DNA from: Anadara kagoshimensis
Lineage: Eukaryota; Mollusca; Bivalvia; Arcoida; Arcidae
DNA length: 64,000 nucleotides
Assembly: GCA_021292105.1 (NCBI GenBank)
Contig: CM037864.1
Span: 7,802,635 to 7,866,634 of the forward strand
Direction of reading: 5' to 3'
Position numbers and translations under genes: made by a program. The notes under the pieces were generated by a model that saw only the letters and a program-made list of their open reading frames with translations, made no database searches and was not told the DNA's origin. This document shows, one piece after another, positions 1-10,640 of the stretch; positions within the stretch are counted from its first letter, which is position 1, and every line of letters starts with the position of its first letter.

Positions 1-684
1 AAGAAACAAGAGATGTTCTAAAATATTTTTATTCCTATATATATATATATATCTATCAAAATTTTAAGACGCCTTACGTTAAACCTGATTTAAAGGTCTG
101 TGAAATGCACCTGGTTATGGGACACATTATGTGAAAGCATTGATGCTGCGACAGCCAACCAAGACTACGAAGTTTATAATCAACATATCTTACTGGTATT
201 GATGTAAGGTGCCCAGAACAGGACCATTTCAGAAACGACGTAAGTTTGCTACAAGATACAAGTTTGACTTGCACCCCACCGCATAAAATGAAACAGATCT
301 AATACAGTATGAAAGTTTTATTGTCAAATACAACAATGACCTCCTTTCACTCTGAATGTAAATTTCACTCTTGCCATCGGCTGAAGCTAGCTAAACAGAA
401 AACGCTTACCATTTCGAAGCACACGACCTCAATTACTTGGTGGAAGTCCACAAGATTGACTTATGTTGCTATTTTTCAAAGTTTTTATTTTATTTCTGGG
501 ATTGTCATTTTGACATCGACTGGTATGTTTGTTTGTGATCATTGAAAATGTCAATCTTATTGATCTTCAATAAATTAAATCACAATTTCAAAAATATACT
601 TTAAAGAGGATGTAAATTTTTTTGCATGTTCAAAATTTTCCTAGATATATTATACGTCCTATAGTTTCATGTTACTTTCATTAT
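1..684. other. left-edge sequence without a supported gene
   Basis: AT-rich sequence with a short AT run at 39-52. A minus-strand open stretch near 191-245 has plausible splice signals (TTGTAG acceptor, GTAAGA donor) and reads SFLKWSCSGHLTSIP, but it is too short and its phase does not fit the WSC exon, so it is not called. Confidence 0.3.
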
Positions 685-689
685 TTAAT

Positions 690-1135
690 TTGATTACACG
701 TAGTTAGGGAAGCTAAACAGTAGATGCTTTCCCTTCTGCATCACCCGGGTTCACCGTTGACGGAGGATGTTCGAGTGTTTAACATTATTTGGCAATTTTC
801 AAAATGTTTTAACTTAGCTTTTTGAGATTGTGATCTAGACATGGACTGGCATGTTTGTGATTGATTATTGGAGATAATCTTTCTGATCTATAATGAATTA
901 AATAACAATATAAACAACATTGACCTTTTAATTGTAATATTTTTCATGGACGAGTGTATTTATGCATGGGGATTCACGTCCTATTAGAAAGCGAACACTG
1001 ATCACATGCCTTGTAATACTTATCTATATCCGAATCACAATCCAGAAGCAAAGTAAAAACTTGGGAACTGACAAGTTAGGTTATACATGTGAACTTCCAC
1101 CAGGGAAGTGAGGGCGGGTGCTGCAGAAGGGTATA
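690..1135. repeat. two R1 fragments, + (690-875) and - (985-1135)
   Basis: The left piece keeps the GCTAAACAG block and the terminal ATGGACTGGCATGTTTG. The right piece is inverted (CCGAATCACAATCCAGAAGC ... CCACCAGGGAAGTGAG) and runs into the MITE-E remnant. Confidence 0.6.
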
Positions 1136-1199
1136 TAATTAACTGTGAATCCTAACACAACCTATGTATTGGGTGGGTCTTTCTGTATGAGTTTTCCTA

Positions 1200-1455
1200 A
1201 TGAAAAGTCAAACGGACAGGTCAATGCTGTTTGCCTATATATAAACATTCTAATGAAAGGTCAAGCGGACAGGTCAATGCTGTTTGCCTATATATAAACA
1301 TTCTAATGAAAGGTCAAACGGACAGGTCAATGCTGTTTGCCTATATATAAACATTCTAATGAAAGGTCAAACGGACAGGTCAATGCTGTTTGTCTATATA
1401 TAAACATTCTAATGAAAGGTCAAACCGACAGGTCAATGCTGTTTGCCTATACATA
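1200..1455 (+). repeat. 53-bp tandem repeat, about 4.7 copies, derived from a MITE end
   Basis: Units start at 1207, 1260, 1313, 1366 and 1419, exactly 53 bp apart and nearly identical. Each carries the MITE-E terminal sequence GTCAAACGGACAGGTCAATG followed by CTGTTTGCCTATATATA. The sequence before the array (1128-1200) matches the inner 3' half of the complete MITE-E at 15.9-16.0 kb, so the array arose by amplifying that element's end. Confidence 0.88.
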
Positions 1456-1456
1456 C

Positions 1457-1604
1457 TTGTTATCTCATAAACTGAAAACCAATTTGAATCAATCCCTCCA
1501 CAGATTTGTGATGTGTCACCTCTGCATTTACTATAACAATAATTGTCATTTTTTTTATTGGTGGTCAAATCAACAGTTTGTGCACACCAGCACTTATACT
1601 GCAT
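1457..1604 (-). CDS. WSC-domain exon (C-terminal half of the domain)
   Basis: Acceptor GTTTTTCAG above 1604, donor GTATGT below 1457, 49 open codons plus one base. It reads YKCWCAQTV, then YCYSKCRGDTSQICGG and SVYEI. Spacing and residues match the second half of the WSC carbohydrate-binding domain (CWC...C-x-x-x-C-x-G-x-x-x-Q-x-CGG...SVY). WSC domains bind glycans in secreted or membrane proteins. The first half of the domain must lie in an upstream exon between here and about 5.2 kb that I could not find, so linkage to the exons at 5-15 kb is inferred from strand and order only. A 53-bp tandem array starts at the donor. Confidence 0.72.
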
Positions 1605-2032
1605 CTGAAAAACACATGAAGTAAATGTTTTACTCGCCAATATTTAAATTCTTGTGAATTATATGATTTAGAAATAGGCACATTATAATACATAATAACG
1701 ATATATACTAAATAAATAAATAAACAAATAAATAAGTTGATGATACCTGCATTAAAGTTTAAAAGTTGGGATTGGAACAGACTTTTTATTGACCAAAAAT
1801 ATAATTTAACAATTTTTTTAAATAAATATGTAATTAAAAACAGTAACGCCGGAATTGTGCACATTTAGCTTTAAAACCGACCTTTACAAAAAGAATTATC
1901 ATGGCTAATATCGTTTCCAAGTGCTATTTTGAAAACTTTGATTTCAGTTTTCAGTTCCTTATATTTAACACGTTATTTATGAAAAATTAGACAATAGGCA
2001 AAAAAGTACATGGTATTACTTCAAAAACACAT

Positions 2033-2560
2033 TTTGTATTACAATTTCATTTTCAAGTGCACATGGTTTTCATTTATTATTTCTTTTACTTGAAATTGTT
2101 TGTATTAAACTATCAATATAATGGATTTAAAATACACTGACCTAACCATTTTATATTTTTCAGTGAAAACATGCCATTCAGTTCTAATGTACATAGACAG
2201 AGTTTAATTTTTTTTTCGAATTTTGATCAAGTTAATACATCAATTGGGCCTCATTCAAAGTTTCATCAGGGAATTTGGGTCACGTAGGTCAATGTTGTTC
2301 AGTTTTTTATCAGGAATATTCCAATTATGACATCTCATCTAAAAATGTCCTGAGTAAGAAGGTACAGAAGGGATGACTTTGACATAGTTATATTTGTTGT
2401 TTTGTTGAAAACTTCTAAAATGCTCTATGTACAGAATTAAACTCGCTGTTGGATTAAAGACAAATATATTTCGTATTAGGTCAGTGGATTTTGTATCAAG
2501 GTTAGACAATTTTTTGTGAATTTGTTGGAAAATACGACTTTATTCTTGCATTTTACACGT
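2033..2560 (+). repeat. dispersed repeat R5, copy 1
   Basis: About 500 bp matching, in reverse complement, 14230-14740 at roughly 70-75% by eye. Shared blocks include CCAATTGGGCCTCATT, GAATATTCCAATTATGACAT, CAGAAGGGATGA and GGAAAATRCGACTTTATTC. Neither copy keeps a long frame. Confidence 0.7.
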
Positions 2561-2744
2561 GTACTTTATTTGTGGATAAACAGTAGATGACAAACTGATA
2601 GATATAATGGATAAAACAAAATGGAGTTTTGAAAGAATGTATAAAAATATTTAGAAATGGCCAAAAAGTAATTTTGGTTAACACAGTTATGGTGAATAGT
2701 GTAAGATATCGGAAAAGATCAATCAATTTCTTGTTATTATATTT

Positions 2745-3205
2745 CCTTTCATACTCAATTTCGATTTTACGCGTGTCGGGTGTAGCTAGCTAAACGGGAG
2801 GTGATCCGGGGTAGGAACCTTCTGTCTAGCTAGCTACGCAAATTACGTGTACAAACCTCTATCAAGAAATACTTTTCGACAGAGCAATGGTCTCTACATA
2901 TTTCAAGAGTCATCATTTTATTTTCGAAGTAATTATGATTCTGTACGGAGTCACCGGGCCAGCATCCTTTTGACTCCCAACCAGGTATTATCTGTGAATG
3001 ATCTGTAATGTAAATAATAAAAAAAATAAGAATAACTTTTTTTACACACGTGGCGGGGTAGCTAGCTAGAGAGGAGGTGTTTACCCTTCCGGAGCACCCG
3101 GCCTTACTTCCCTGGTAAAGTGCGCTTGTCTAACCTGACTTGTCAGTTCCAAAGTTTTTTATTTTGCTTCTGGCATGGATTAGTATGTTGTTTTGTTTTC
3201 AAATT
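2745..3205 (+). repeat. two partial R1 copies (2745-2862, 3040-3205)
   Basis: Both keep the R1 centre (GTAGCTAGCTA...GGAGGTG). The second also keeps CCTTCCGGAGCACCCGG and the terminal GGATTAGTATGTTG. Confidence 0.65.
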
Positions 3206-3564
3206 AAACCCTCAACTGAATGAAACATATAGAAAGAGCAAAATACATTTTTTGTATTTGTGGATCCATTTGTGGATTACAAAGAACTGAATAAGATAAC
3301 TGAATCTAAAAATGGTTTAAGTAATAATGTGTTCTTAAAATTTTCGATATTTAAAATAATTTTATGGGAACAACGACTTAAAACACGATCGAAACTTTTT
3401 TATTTACATAAACATTTATGCGTGTAAAACTGTGTTTATGAACCGATGGTTGTAAGTAGATGGTAACACTGAATTAATCTTGTTTTATTTCATTTTTGAT
3501 AACATTTGGCATTAATTGTAAAATACTTTTTTCAGCTTCACATTAATTCTTTAATAAATTAAAA

Positions 3565-3720
3565 TCGTTAATCCCTCATGCAAAGTGGTAAAATGTATTT
3601 TGGCTCTTTGGGTATCTTTTCAACATCTTGGAAAAAAATGGTCCAAGCACTACCGATAAGAAATTATGTTCCGAAATGGCAGTATAGTGCTGTAAATATC
3701 AAACTGCTATAATATGTATA
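3565..3720 (+). repeat. repeat R2, partial copy
   Basis: Shares the R2 core (TTTTGG-CTCTTTGGGTA, TTTTCAACATCTT, CAGTATAGTGCTGTAAA) and is joined directly to the R1 copy that follows. Confidence 0.65.
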
Positions 3721-3734
3721 TATTACATGTTTGT

Positions 3735-4112
3735 AATACACTTTGTACAACAAAGTAGGCTACTTGCAAATAAATTGTTGACTCAGGGATATTGCAAGCC
3801 TAGGCTTATTAAGGTCCTCAGAAAGTTTTATGGCCGTCGTCACAGTATTGTTGATAAGTTTGCTGTCTCTGTGTCCAGGATTGCCCTGGATATATTTGAC
3901 GTCTCATAGTTCCATGTTTCTTTCACACAATTTTGATTACACACGTGGCGGGTGTAGCTAGCTAAACAGGAGGTGATTATCCTTCCGGAGCACCCGGTAT
4001 CACTTCCCTGGTGGAAGTTCACGTGTTAACCTAACTTGTCAGTTTCAAAGTTTTTATCTTTGCTTCTGAATTGTGATTCGGATATAGGTTAGTATGTTTG
4101 TTTTTCATTATG
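3735..4112 (+). repeat. repeat R1, near full-length reference copy
   Basis: Reference for the commonest repeat here. Order of blocks: TTTGTACAACAAAGTAGGC; ATTGCAAGCCTAGGCTTAT; GTTTTATGGCCGTCGTCACA; CCTGGATATATTTGACGTC; TCATAGTTCCATGTTTC; ACACGTGGCGGGTGTAGC; TAGCTAAACAGGAGGTG; CCTTCCGGAGCACCCGG; CACTTCCCTGGTGGAAG; TTTGCTTCTGAATTGTG; ATTCGGATATAGGTTAG. It has no terminal inverted repeats, tRNA-like promoter or ORF, so the class is unknown (a non-autonomous Helitron-like element is possible). Confidence 0.8.
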
Positions 4113-4114
4113 TT

Positions 4115-5200
4115 GACTAGAATTGAAAGCCTAGTTTGCTCACTTTTATTATAAAATATGTGGGTATATAATACACATATATACGCCGTTTTATTCGTTT
4201 TAGGGAACACGGGAAAGGAGGTTTATGGGAAATCTACATTCTGTCGGCCTTTGCCCACAATGAATCATTGTAAATACAGATATCTTGATAATTACAGAAC
4301 AAGCCATTTGGTTCAGGTCAATAAAATCTATTAACGATTTTACCTTGACTTTTCTTATTTCCGCTTTCTCATTTTATATGATCGTGTAAACGTGTATGTG
4401 GGTTGGACTAAGCACATTGACATGCCCCATCCTCAGATACAGACAAACATATTTTGCGGTATGATCAAGAGATCTCTGAAAACATGTTGTTGGATTACAG
4501 AAAACACGTGACATCATACACACACGCGCGCGTACACACACACATGTCAGTCAAAGTGTTTACCGCTTTTACCATTAATTTTGCTATACTATACAACAGC
4601 GTATTAATTGTGCATCCTGTTTATTATATAAATGTTAAATATATTATTGTGAAGCAGAAAAGAATAATTTTGACAATGAAAGTTAATATTAAAAAACAAG
4701 TGATGCTCTTTCTTTTATCGCGTGTGTTATAAATGATGCTATAGTTGTAGGAATGACTCACACTTTGTTTGTTGACCAATGTTTTAATTGGCAGCTAGTA
4801 ATTGTTGAAATATCGCAAAAGTTTGAATTTAAAAAAATAAAATCAGGAAGATTTTATACGGAACAATTTCATTACCAAGTATTATATAATATTCCCTATT
4901 ATCACAAATACAACCTTATAATCCATGTCGACACATTGAATACTGACTGTATTTTAGATTGTTAGATTTAGCCAGCTAGTTTTGAACGTTTCTGTCTCAT
5001 AGTTCCATTTTTATTTGATTCTCAAACCCGATTTCACGCATTGTACAGGTTCACAAAATTGCATTATGTGAATAGGATTTTTTTCCAATAATGTTTATTT
5101 TGTCAAGTTTTGCAGTTTTTCACTCATATTGATGTTTAAAAATAAATGAATGGGCCTCGCAAGAGTGTACGAAACGTCTTGGAAATATTAATATCGATAT
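4115..5200. other. AT-rich intronic sequence, no feature recognised
   Basis: It lies between an R1 copy and exon d of the minus-strand gene. It holds a short CA/CG run near 4518-4544 and chance open frames. A search by eye for the missing first half of the WSC domain failed here. Confidence 0.3.
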
Positions 5201-5204
5201 TTAC

Positions 5205-5288
5205 CGAAACAACTGGGCTGATTCCATATCAATTGAAAATTTTGTTCCGCCCAAATGTAAGGGGGCATCACGTGGTACTCTGTTGAAC
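5205..5288 (-). CDS. unknown extracellular protein, internal exon d
   Basis: 84 bp between an AAATTCAG acceptor (above 5288) and a GTAAATAT donor (below 5205). Two bases complete the Gly codon begun in exon c; 27 open codons read STEYHVMPPYIWAEQNFQLI, then WNQPSCF, with one base left over. Too short to stand alone; the case rests on both splice sites and the exact phase fit. The next exon downstream must begin with two bases and was not located. Confidence 0.48.
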
Positions 5289-5817
5289 CTGAATTTGGGG
5301 TTTTGATGTGACGTTATATAGACCAGTAGCAATAAGGTTTTATATGATAAGAAACATTGTTGTATGTTCTAGAAAGAAAGAAATTCAATTCATTATCAAC
5401 GATGAGAAACCTTTACTTTTCATAATTTAGCATTTAAAAGACATAAAAATGGAATTGCATAGAAACATTGCAATATAACCTTTGAATTTGACAAAATTAG
5501 ATTATAAATTTAATATATTAACCTTATTCTAGTTCAAACACAAACACAAACATACGAAGTCAAATATAATTATACAATTTTTTTCACAAATTAACCCCGC
5601 CATATTTCCTTTCACACAAATGGCTCAATCGTTTCTCTCAACAATATTGGACATCCTTGACTTGGTAGAAATAAAAAACAAAAATACCAAATCATATCCA
5701 TGATATCCTAATGATTATCTAAAAGCAAAGTAAAAACTTTGAAACTGGCAAATAAAGTTAAACTCGTGAACTCAAGTAAACGTGAAATTGGATGAAATTT
5801 CAAAATTGCGCATGTTG

Positions 5818-6098
5818 CTAAGATGTTTTATGGTCGTCATCACTGTATTGTCGATAAGTTTGATGTCTCTGTGTCCAGGATTGTCCTGGATATATTCAAT
5901 GTCGCATAGTTTCATGTTCCTTTCACTCAATTTTGATTTCACACGTGGTGGGTGTAGCTAGCTAAACAGGAGGTGCTTACCCTTCCGGAGCACCCTGTTT
6001 CACTTCCCTGGAGGAAGTACACGTGTTTAACCTAACTTGTAAGTTTCAAGGTTTCTGGAATGTGATTCAGACATAGATTAGCATGTTTGTTTTTGATT
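5818..6098 (+). repeat. repeat R1 copy
   Basis: Starts inside the block at GTTTTATGGTCGTCATCAC and runs to the end of the repeat; about 85-90% like the reference by eye. Confidence 0.75.
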
Positions 6099-6371
6099 GA
6101 TTTAACAACTAGGTGATATATAAAGTGAATTATCAATATGATCCTTAATCACATATTTGCACGATTTGTCCTGAATAATGATAACGTGAATATTCTAACA
6201 ATGCCAATTAATTACAAACTGTGAAAACAAGCTAATGATCACGAAGTCCACACAATAAGTGAGAAAACAAAAGCACCCAACAACGCCAAGGTGTCTTAAC
6301 TGAAATGTAACAAGGTCAGGTGCCGAACCTTAACGGCAAATAAACAAGCCAGACAAAAGACATATTGTAGA

Positions 6372-6375
<4 letters not shown>

Positions 6376-6418
<43 letters not shown>
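6376..6418. repeat. (CT)n/(GT)n microsatellite
   Basis: A run of CT dinucleotides passes directly into GT dinucleotides. Confidence 0.95.
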
Positions 6419-6419
<1 letters not shown>

Positions 6420-6544
6420 GACTACATGGGGTCATAAGCGAACTATATTACCTGCGCAAAATGTCAATTTCATTCATTTTTTTGTAAAGAAATATGATTT
6501 CATTTTTTATAATTCAAATTATAAAATTAATGCTAAACTAGTTT

Positions 6545-6740
6545 AAATTTTGCACCACTAGACGGCCGTATCAGAATAAAATTCTTCATCAATGGTGTTT
6601 GAACCAAAATATGTTCAAGATGTTGAAATGAGAAAAAAATAGAATACCAAAATTTATTCTACCGAATCCGCCTATGGAAATACTTTGAATAATAAAGCAT
6701 AGTTTAGATTTTTTGTGGATTTTAAAATTTAGGACGCATA
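6545..6740 (-). repeat. repeat R2, inverted copy
   Basis: Recognised by CACTAGACGGCCGTATCAGA followed by the inverted CAAGATGTTGAAA block; diverged in its distal half. Confidence 0.6.
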
Positions 6741-6962
6741 TAATATTTTTAAACAGAAAATGAGTTATTCAATACTTTTACACACAATATAATCACTATG
6801 TCGTAGAAATACGTATCTCTGTGTTCGTCGTACATGATATGAAATGGCATTACTAATCGCTGATTCTTTCATAAGAAATTAACAGAAAAAATATGACCAA
6901 TTAAAATCCATGAAACATAGAAAGAAATGAATTATAAGCTGATAAATTGAAAACAGTTACCA

Positions 6963-7165
6963 TAGTTCCCCCTTCACACAATTTTGATTACACGTGGCAG
7001 GTGAAGCTAGCTAAACAAAAGGTGCTTACCCTTCCGGAGCACCCGGTCTCACTTTTCATGGTGGAAGTTTACGTGTCTAACCTAACTTGTCAGTTCCAAA
7101 ATTTTTAGTTTGCCTCTGGATTGTGATTCGGACATGGATTAGTTTGTTTGTTTTTGATTACCTGG
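6963..7165 (+). repeat. repeat R1, 3' part
   Basis: Begins at the ATAGTTCC block and carries GAAGCTAGCTAAACAAAAGG and CCTTCCGGAGCACCCGG through to the TTAGTTTGTTTG end. Confidence 0.7.
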
Positions 7166-7522
7166 ATTTATTTTGAGATTTCCAATTGAAAGGTTTTGAT
7201 TTTATTATCAATATTGTTTTTTACTATCGTGTTTGTCTCTTTCCTTGATAAATTTATTGTTTCATATTCTTGGTTGCACTGACTGTCGCCTGAAACATGT
7301 TTCTTGGTTACAAATTTTGCACATGATTGTAGCAAAAGGCTTTTCCGTTTATTTATGGGGGAACACGTCATCCATATCTAACGCTAATTTTTCAGAACGT
7401 CACAAAAGCAGACAAGTGTCTCGTCGCATTTATTTTTACATGATAAGAATCGATTAATTAGCTTGGTATTTTTTATCAAATACATAGCAAAGTCTTCATA
7501 AGCATAGGGTTATTTTTTGGCA

Positions 7523-7705
7523 TACAGTCTAACTTGCGTTAAAGGTCAGCTCTATACAAGGGTCACCTGCTTATAAAGGTCAGTAGAATCGTATCCCAAT
7601 TGTTCTTTATTCATATTATTTGAACCTGTATATAAAGACCACCTGTCTATAAAGACCACTTTTACTGGTTCCCTTGGGTGGCCTATATAGACAAATTTGA
7701 CTGTA
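7523..7705 (+). mobile_element. MITE-A (183 bp)
   Basis: Terminal inverted repeats TACAGTCTAACTTG and CAAATTTGACTGTA bound an interior of repeated TATAAAGGYCACCTG units. The likely target duplication is TA. Three copies in this window are exactly 183 bp. Non-coding. Confidence 0.82.
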
Positions 7706-8032
7706 TTTGGATGATATTGTTCTGAAATGTAAGATATGTACATTGACAAATACACGCAGATGTTGCAATTTTTGTTAAATATTGTTCACACTCGCATCTC
7801 TGCATATAGTTAAGGGTATGGCTACTATGAAAAACGTTAATGAACCATCTTTATAGCTTATAGTGCAATTAGTCAAACTCCGTAGGAGTTTTTAACTTTT
7901 TAGTATCGCTAATTATTTCAAGGCATGTCTGTAAATAAAAACATTTAGTTCAAAAAGTTCAATGTTTAAGCAACAGTCGAAAGTAGAAATATTGGCTGTT
8001 TTTCTGAGTTGAATTGAAGGTGGATAATAGGC

Positions 8033-8201
8033 TACAGTCGAACCTGCCTTAAAGTCAACTCTAAAAAAGGACCAACTTCTTTTAAAGACCGGTAATATTT
8101 TATCCTCATTGCAATTTATTCCCGTTTTTTAATCTGTATAAAGGCCTCCTGTCCGCGTTTATTGGTTCTTTGGATGTCCTTTATAGACACGTTTTACTGT
8201 A
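8033..8201 (+). mobile_element. MITE-A, diverged copy
   Basis: TIRs TACAGTCGAACCTG and ACGTTTTACTGTA are retained; the interior has drifted. It lies 45 bp from exon c of the minus-strand gene. Confidence 0.7.
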
Positions 8202-8246
8202 TTTTAAATAAATACCATTTGGAAAACATATCAAAAGTAAACAAAC

Positions 8247-8401
8247 CTCTTGGAAAAAGATGTGAAGACGATGAATTCATGGAAAATATAAACTGCAGAT
8301 AAGGAACACTGTTACCAGCTTGACTCGAAACGGGTCCATTCCAAATCCCAAACCAATACCTAGATTCGTCTTGTTCAGCTGTTATCAATATCTGGAAATC
8401 C
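8247..8401 (-). CDS. unknown extracellular protein, internal exon c
   Basis: Acceptor TTAAACAG above 8401; donor GTTTGTTT below 8247. The first base completes the split Thr codon from exon b; then 51 open codons read DFQILITAEQDESRYWFGIW, NGPVSSQAGNSVPYLQFIF and on to SSSHLFPR, ending with one base. Rich in aromatic residues like the preceding exon. Confidence 0.58.
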
Positions 8402-8649
8402 CTGTTTAACATAAAGATACAAAATTAGAAGCCCATGGGTCTTAATGCTCATCTGAGTTATTGTAAAAACATTTCTAATCATGTTTTAGCAAATAAAATG
8501 TCAATTACATAAGTATAAATTTGTGAGGTTCTGAGAATTCATTAAAAATTAAAAAAGTATTTCTGCTTTAGGTATTTTTACATTAAATTAGCATTATATA
8601 TCATAAATTAGGACAACTACTTGTGCAAATTGCAATATTTCAATTTAAA

Positions 8650-9160
8650 GTCAACTTTATTGATAATTTAATACCAAAATAAATTGCATCAAAATATAAT
8701 TAATTGATAAACAACATTTTTATATCAACTAAAATCATCAGTAGCTTAGGGCACGACCTTTGAACTTATTCTTAATATGACATCAAATAGGTTGAAATAT
8801 CAGTGAATCAAATATGTTGCATATATGACTTTTTGCATATGACCTTGGTTACTAAGGACATGACCTTTGATCATGAACTAATTATGATTTAAACTGATAG
8901 TCCTGCAATCAATTAATAAAGATATGTAGTTGCTTAGGGTTTTCTGCATAGGTTGTTATGGTATGAAACAATAGATATATAGATACGGGCAATATATATG
9001 GACTGTTTGCATTATTTGATTTGTTGCCAAGGAAATGACGTTTCTCTTCTTTAATATATAATGCCTCAAAATTACAATCCTGAATCCTGAATTCCTGAAT
9101 AAATCTACTAGTGTATTGTTGCTAAGAATTTTCTGTAGGGTTGTTATGGTGATGAGATCG
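8650..9160. repeat. degenerate repeats with GTTGCTWAGG and ATGACCTTTGA motifs
   Basis: Blocks such as TTTTCTGYAKGGTTGTTATGG recur at about 8940 and 9128, and ACATGACCTTTGA-like blocks at about 8750 and 8868. Too diverged for firm unit borders. Confidence 0.4.
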
Positions 9161-9172
9161 GTCAATGCTAAG

Positions 9173-9309
9173 TAACTACGTCATGACGTTGAACTCTGAC
9201 CTTCGCCTCGAGGTAAGTAAAATACTACGTCATGACGTTGAACTCTGACCTTCACCTCGAGGTAAGTCAATAACTACGTCATGACGCTGAACTCTGACCT
9301 TCGCATTCC
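9173..9309 (+). promoter_or_regulatory. three 49-bp repeats with paired CRE half-sites and a DR1 element
   Basis: Copies start at 9177, 9226 and 9275. Each contains ACGTCATGACG (two inverted CRE half-sites) followed by TGAACTCTGACCT, which on the minus strand reads AGGTCA-G-AGTTCA, a direct repeat spaced by one base as bound by RXR and HNF4-type nuclear receptors. It lies in an intron of the minus-strand gene. Enhancer function is inferred only. Confidence 0.45.
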
Positions 9310-9594
9310 AAGGTTTCAAATCACTTGAAGGCGTTTATTTTTAAGAGGAGTTTAATTGGTCATTTTGAAGATCACCTAAAGCTCATAATTTATCCGTTGT
9401 TCCAAATAATATTGTCAAAATTTGGTTAATTGAAGTTAGAAGTAACTGTGGAACTAGAGCCAGATTATTTCAAAAAAACTTTCCGCGACGAGTGACTCCT
9501 TATTTAATCAGCATTTTATTGCATCTTACGGCAGCACAGAGGTAGCATGAAAAATATTTTAATTTGCGTGCTCACGGGAAATCTTTAGTTGTCT

Positions 9595-9830
9595 AAATTT
9601 CCTACAAGTTAAAATTTGAAATTTGTCAAAAACTAAGGTTTACTCCCTCATGCAAAGTATTTCCTTAGCTTAATTTGGTAAAATATATTTTGGTCGTTTG
9701 GGTAGCTTTTCAACATCTTCAAAATAATTTTGCTTTTATAACTTTGGTCCAAGCACTACTGATGAGGAATTGTATTCCGAAACGGCCGTCTAGTGCTGTA
9801 AAATTAAAACTGGTATAATATGTAATTAGT
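9595..9830 (+). repeat. repeat R2, full-length reference copy
   Basis: Reference copy of about 235 bp: GTCTAAATTTCCTACAAG, then CTCCCTCATGCAAAGTATTT, TTTTGGTCGTTTGGGTAGC, CTACTGATGAGGAATTGTA and CGAAACGGCCGTCTAGTGC, ending AACTGGTATAATATG. No TIRs, no ORF, class unknown. Confidence 0.75.
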
Positions 9831-10235
9831 ATATGCACGCAGTAGGTTTTACGTGAGCATGCAGTATAAAGATATTTTTCATGTCACTTTTGTGCTGCCG
9901 TGGCATTTTTGTGCTATCGTTTATGGATGCGCGTTTATGTCGAGTCGCAGGTCATTCAATTTGCAATCACTGGCTCTCATTCATAATACCGAATGATTAC
10001 ATCCAAACAGAATAGTTTTTCTCAATTAAACTGTCAATTTTGAATCTGAAAATAATGTGTGTTTGTTTAAACGGGAGTATTTTTGCATAATCTATCACTC
10101 GACAAAGCAAACAATACTTCTTCAATAAGATCGTTTGAACCTGTGTTTATTCATGCTTCCTCCTTGTTAAAGACACACAGGTTTCAATACAACAGAAGCA
10201 TTAAAAAGGCGCGTAATGAATTTTAAAATAGTATA

Positions 10236-10420
10236 TTGATACACATTGATATACACATTGACCTGTCCGCTTGACCTCTACATGCAATATTTATTTTTTT
10301 ACAATACATATATTGGTGGCATTAGTATTTGTATCGGTTATATCGTGGGAAACATGTATTGTTTACGCATTAACTGCGAATTTTAACAATACCCATGTAT
10401 TAGAAGGATCATCGTACATC
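10236..10420 (+). mobile_element. MITE-E, left half
   Basis: Keeps the left terminus (ACATTGACCTGTCCGCTTGA) and interior, but the right inverted terminus is missing. Confidence 0.55.
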
Positions 10421-10640
10421 GGATAAGTTGAGTAATTGTGACGTAATTTTGTTATTTTTTTACATTTAGGACACCCTATTTAGGGCACAGAAGCATTAAA
10501 TCGCCGGAATTATACTTCGTTAGAGCTTAGCATACTGTAAATGTACAGTCAAACTCCGTCATGATTCATATTACTCTAATAATTAGTCTGTTACTACGTC
10601 ATTGCAAATCATATGAATCCAAGGTCTTATGGCGTTGAGC

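Noticed and set aside
191-245. minus-strand exon candidate reading SFLKWSCSGHLTSIP
   Set aside because: Acceptor and donor look good, but it is only 55 bp, out of phase with the WSC exon and without a recognisable domain.
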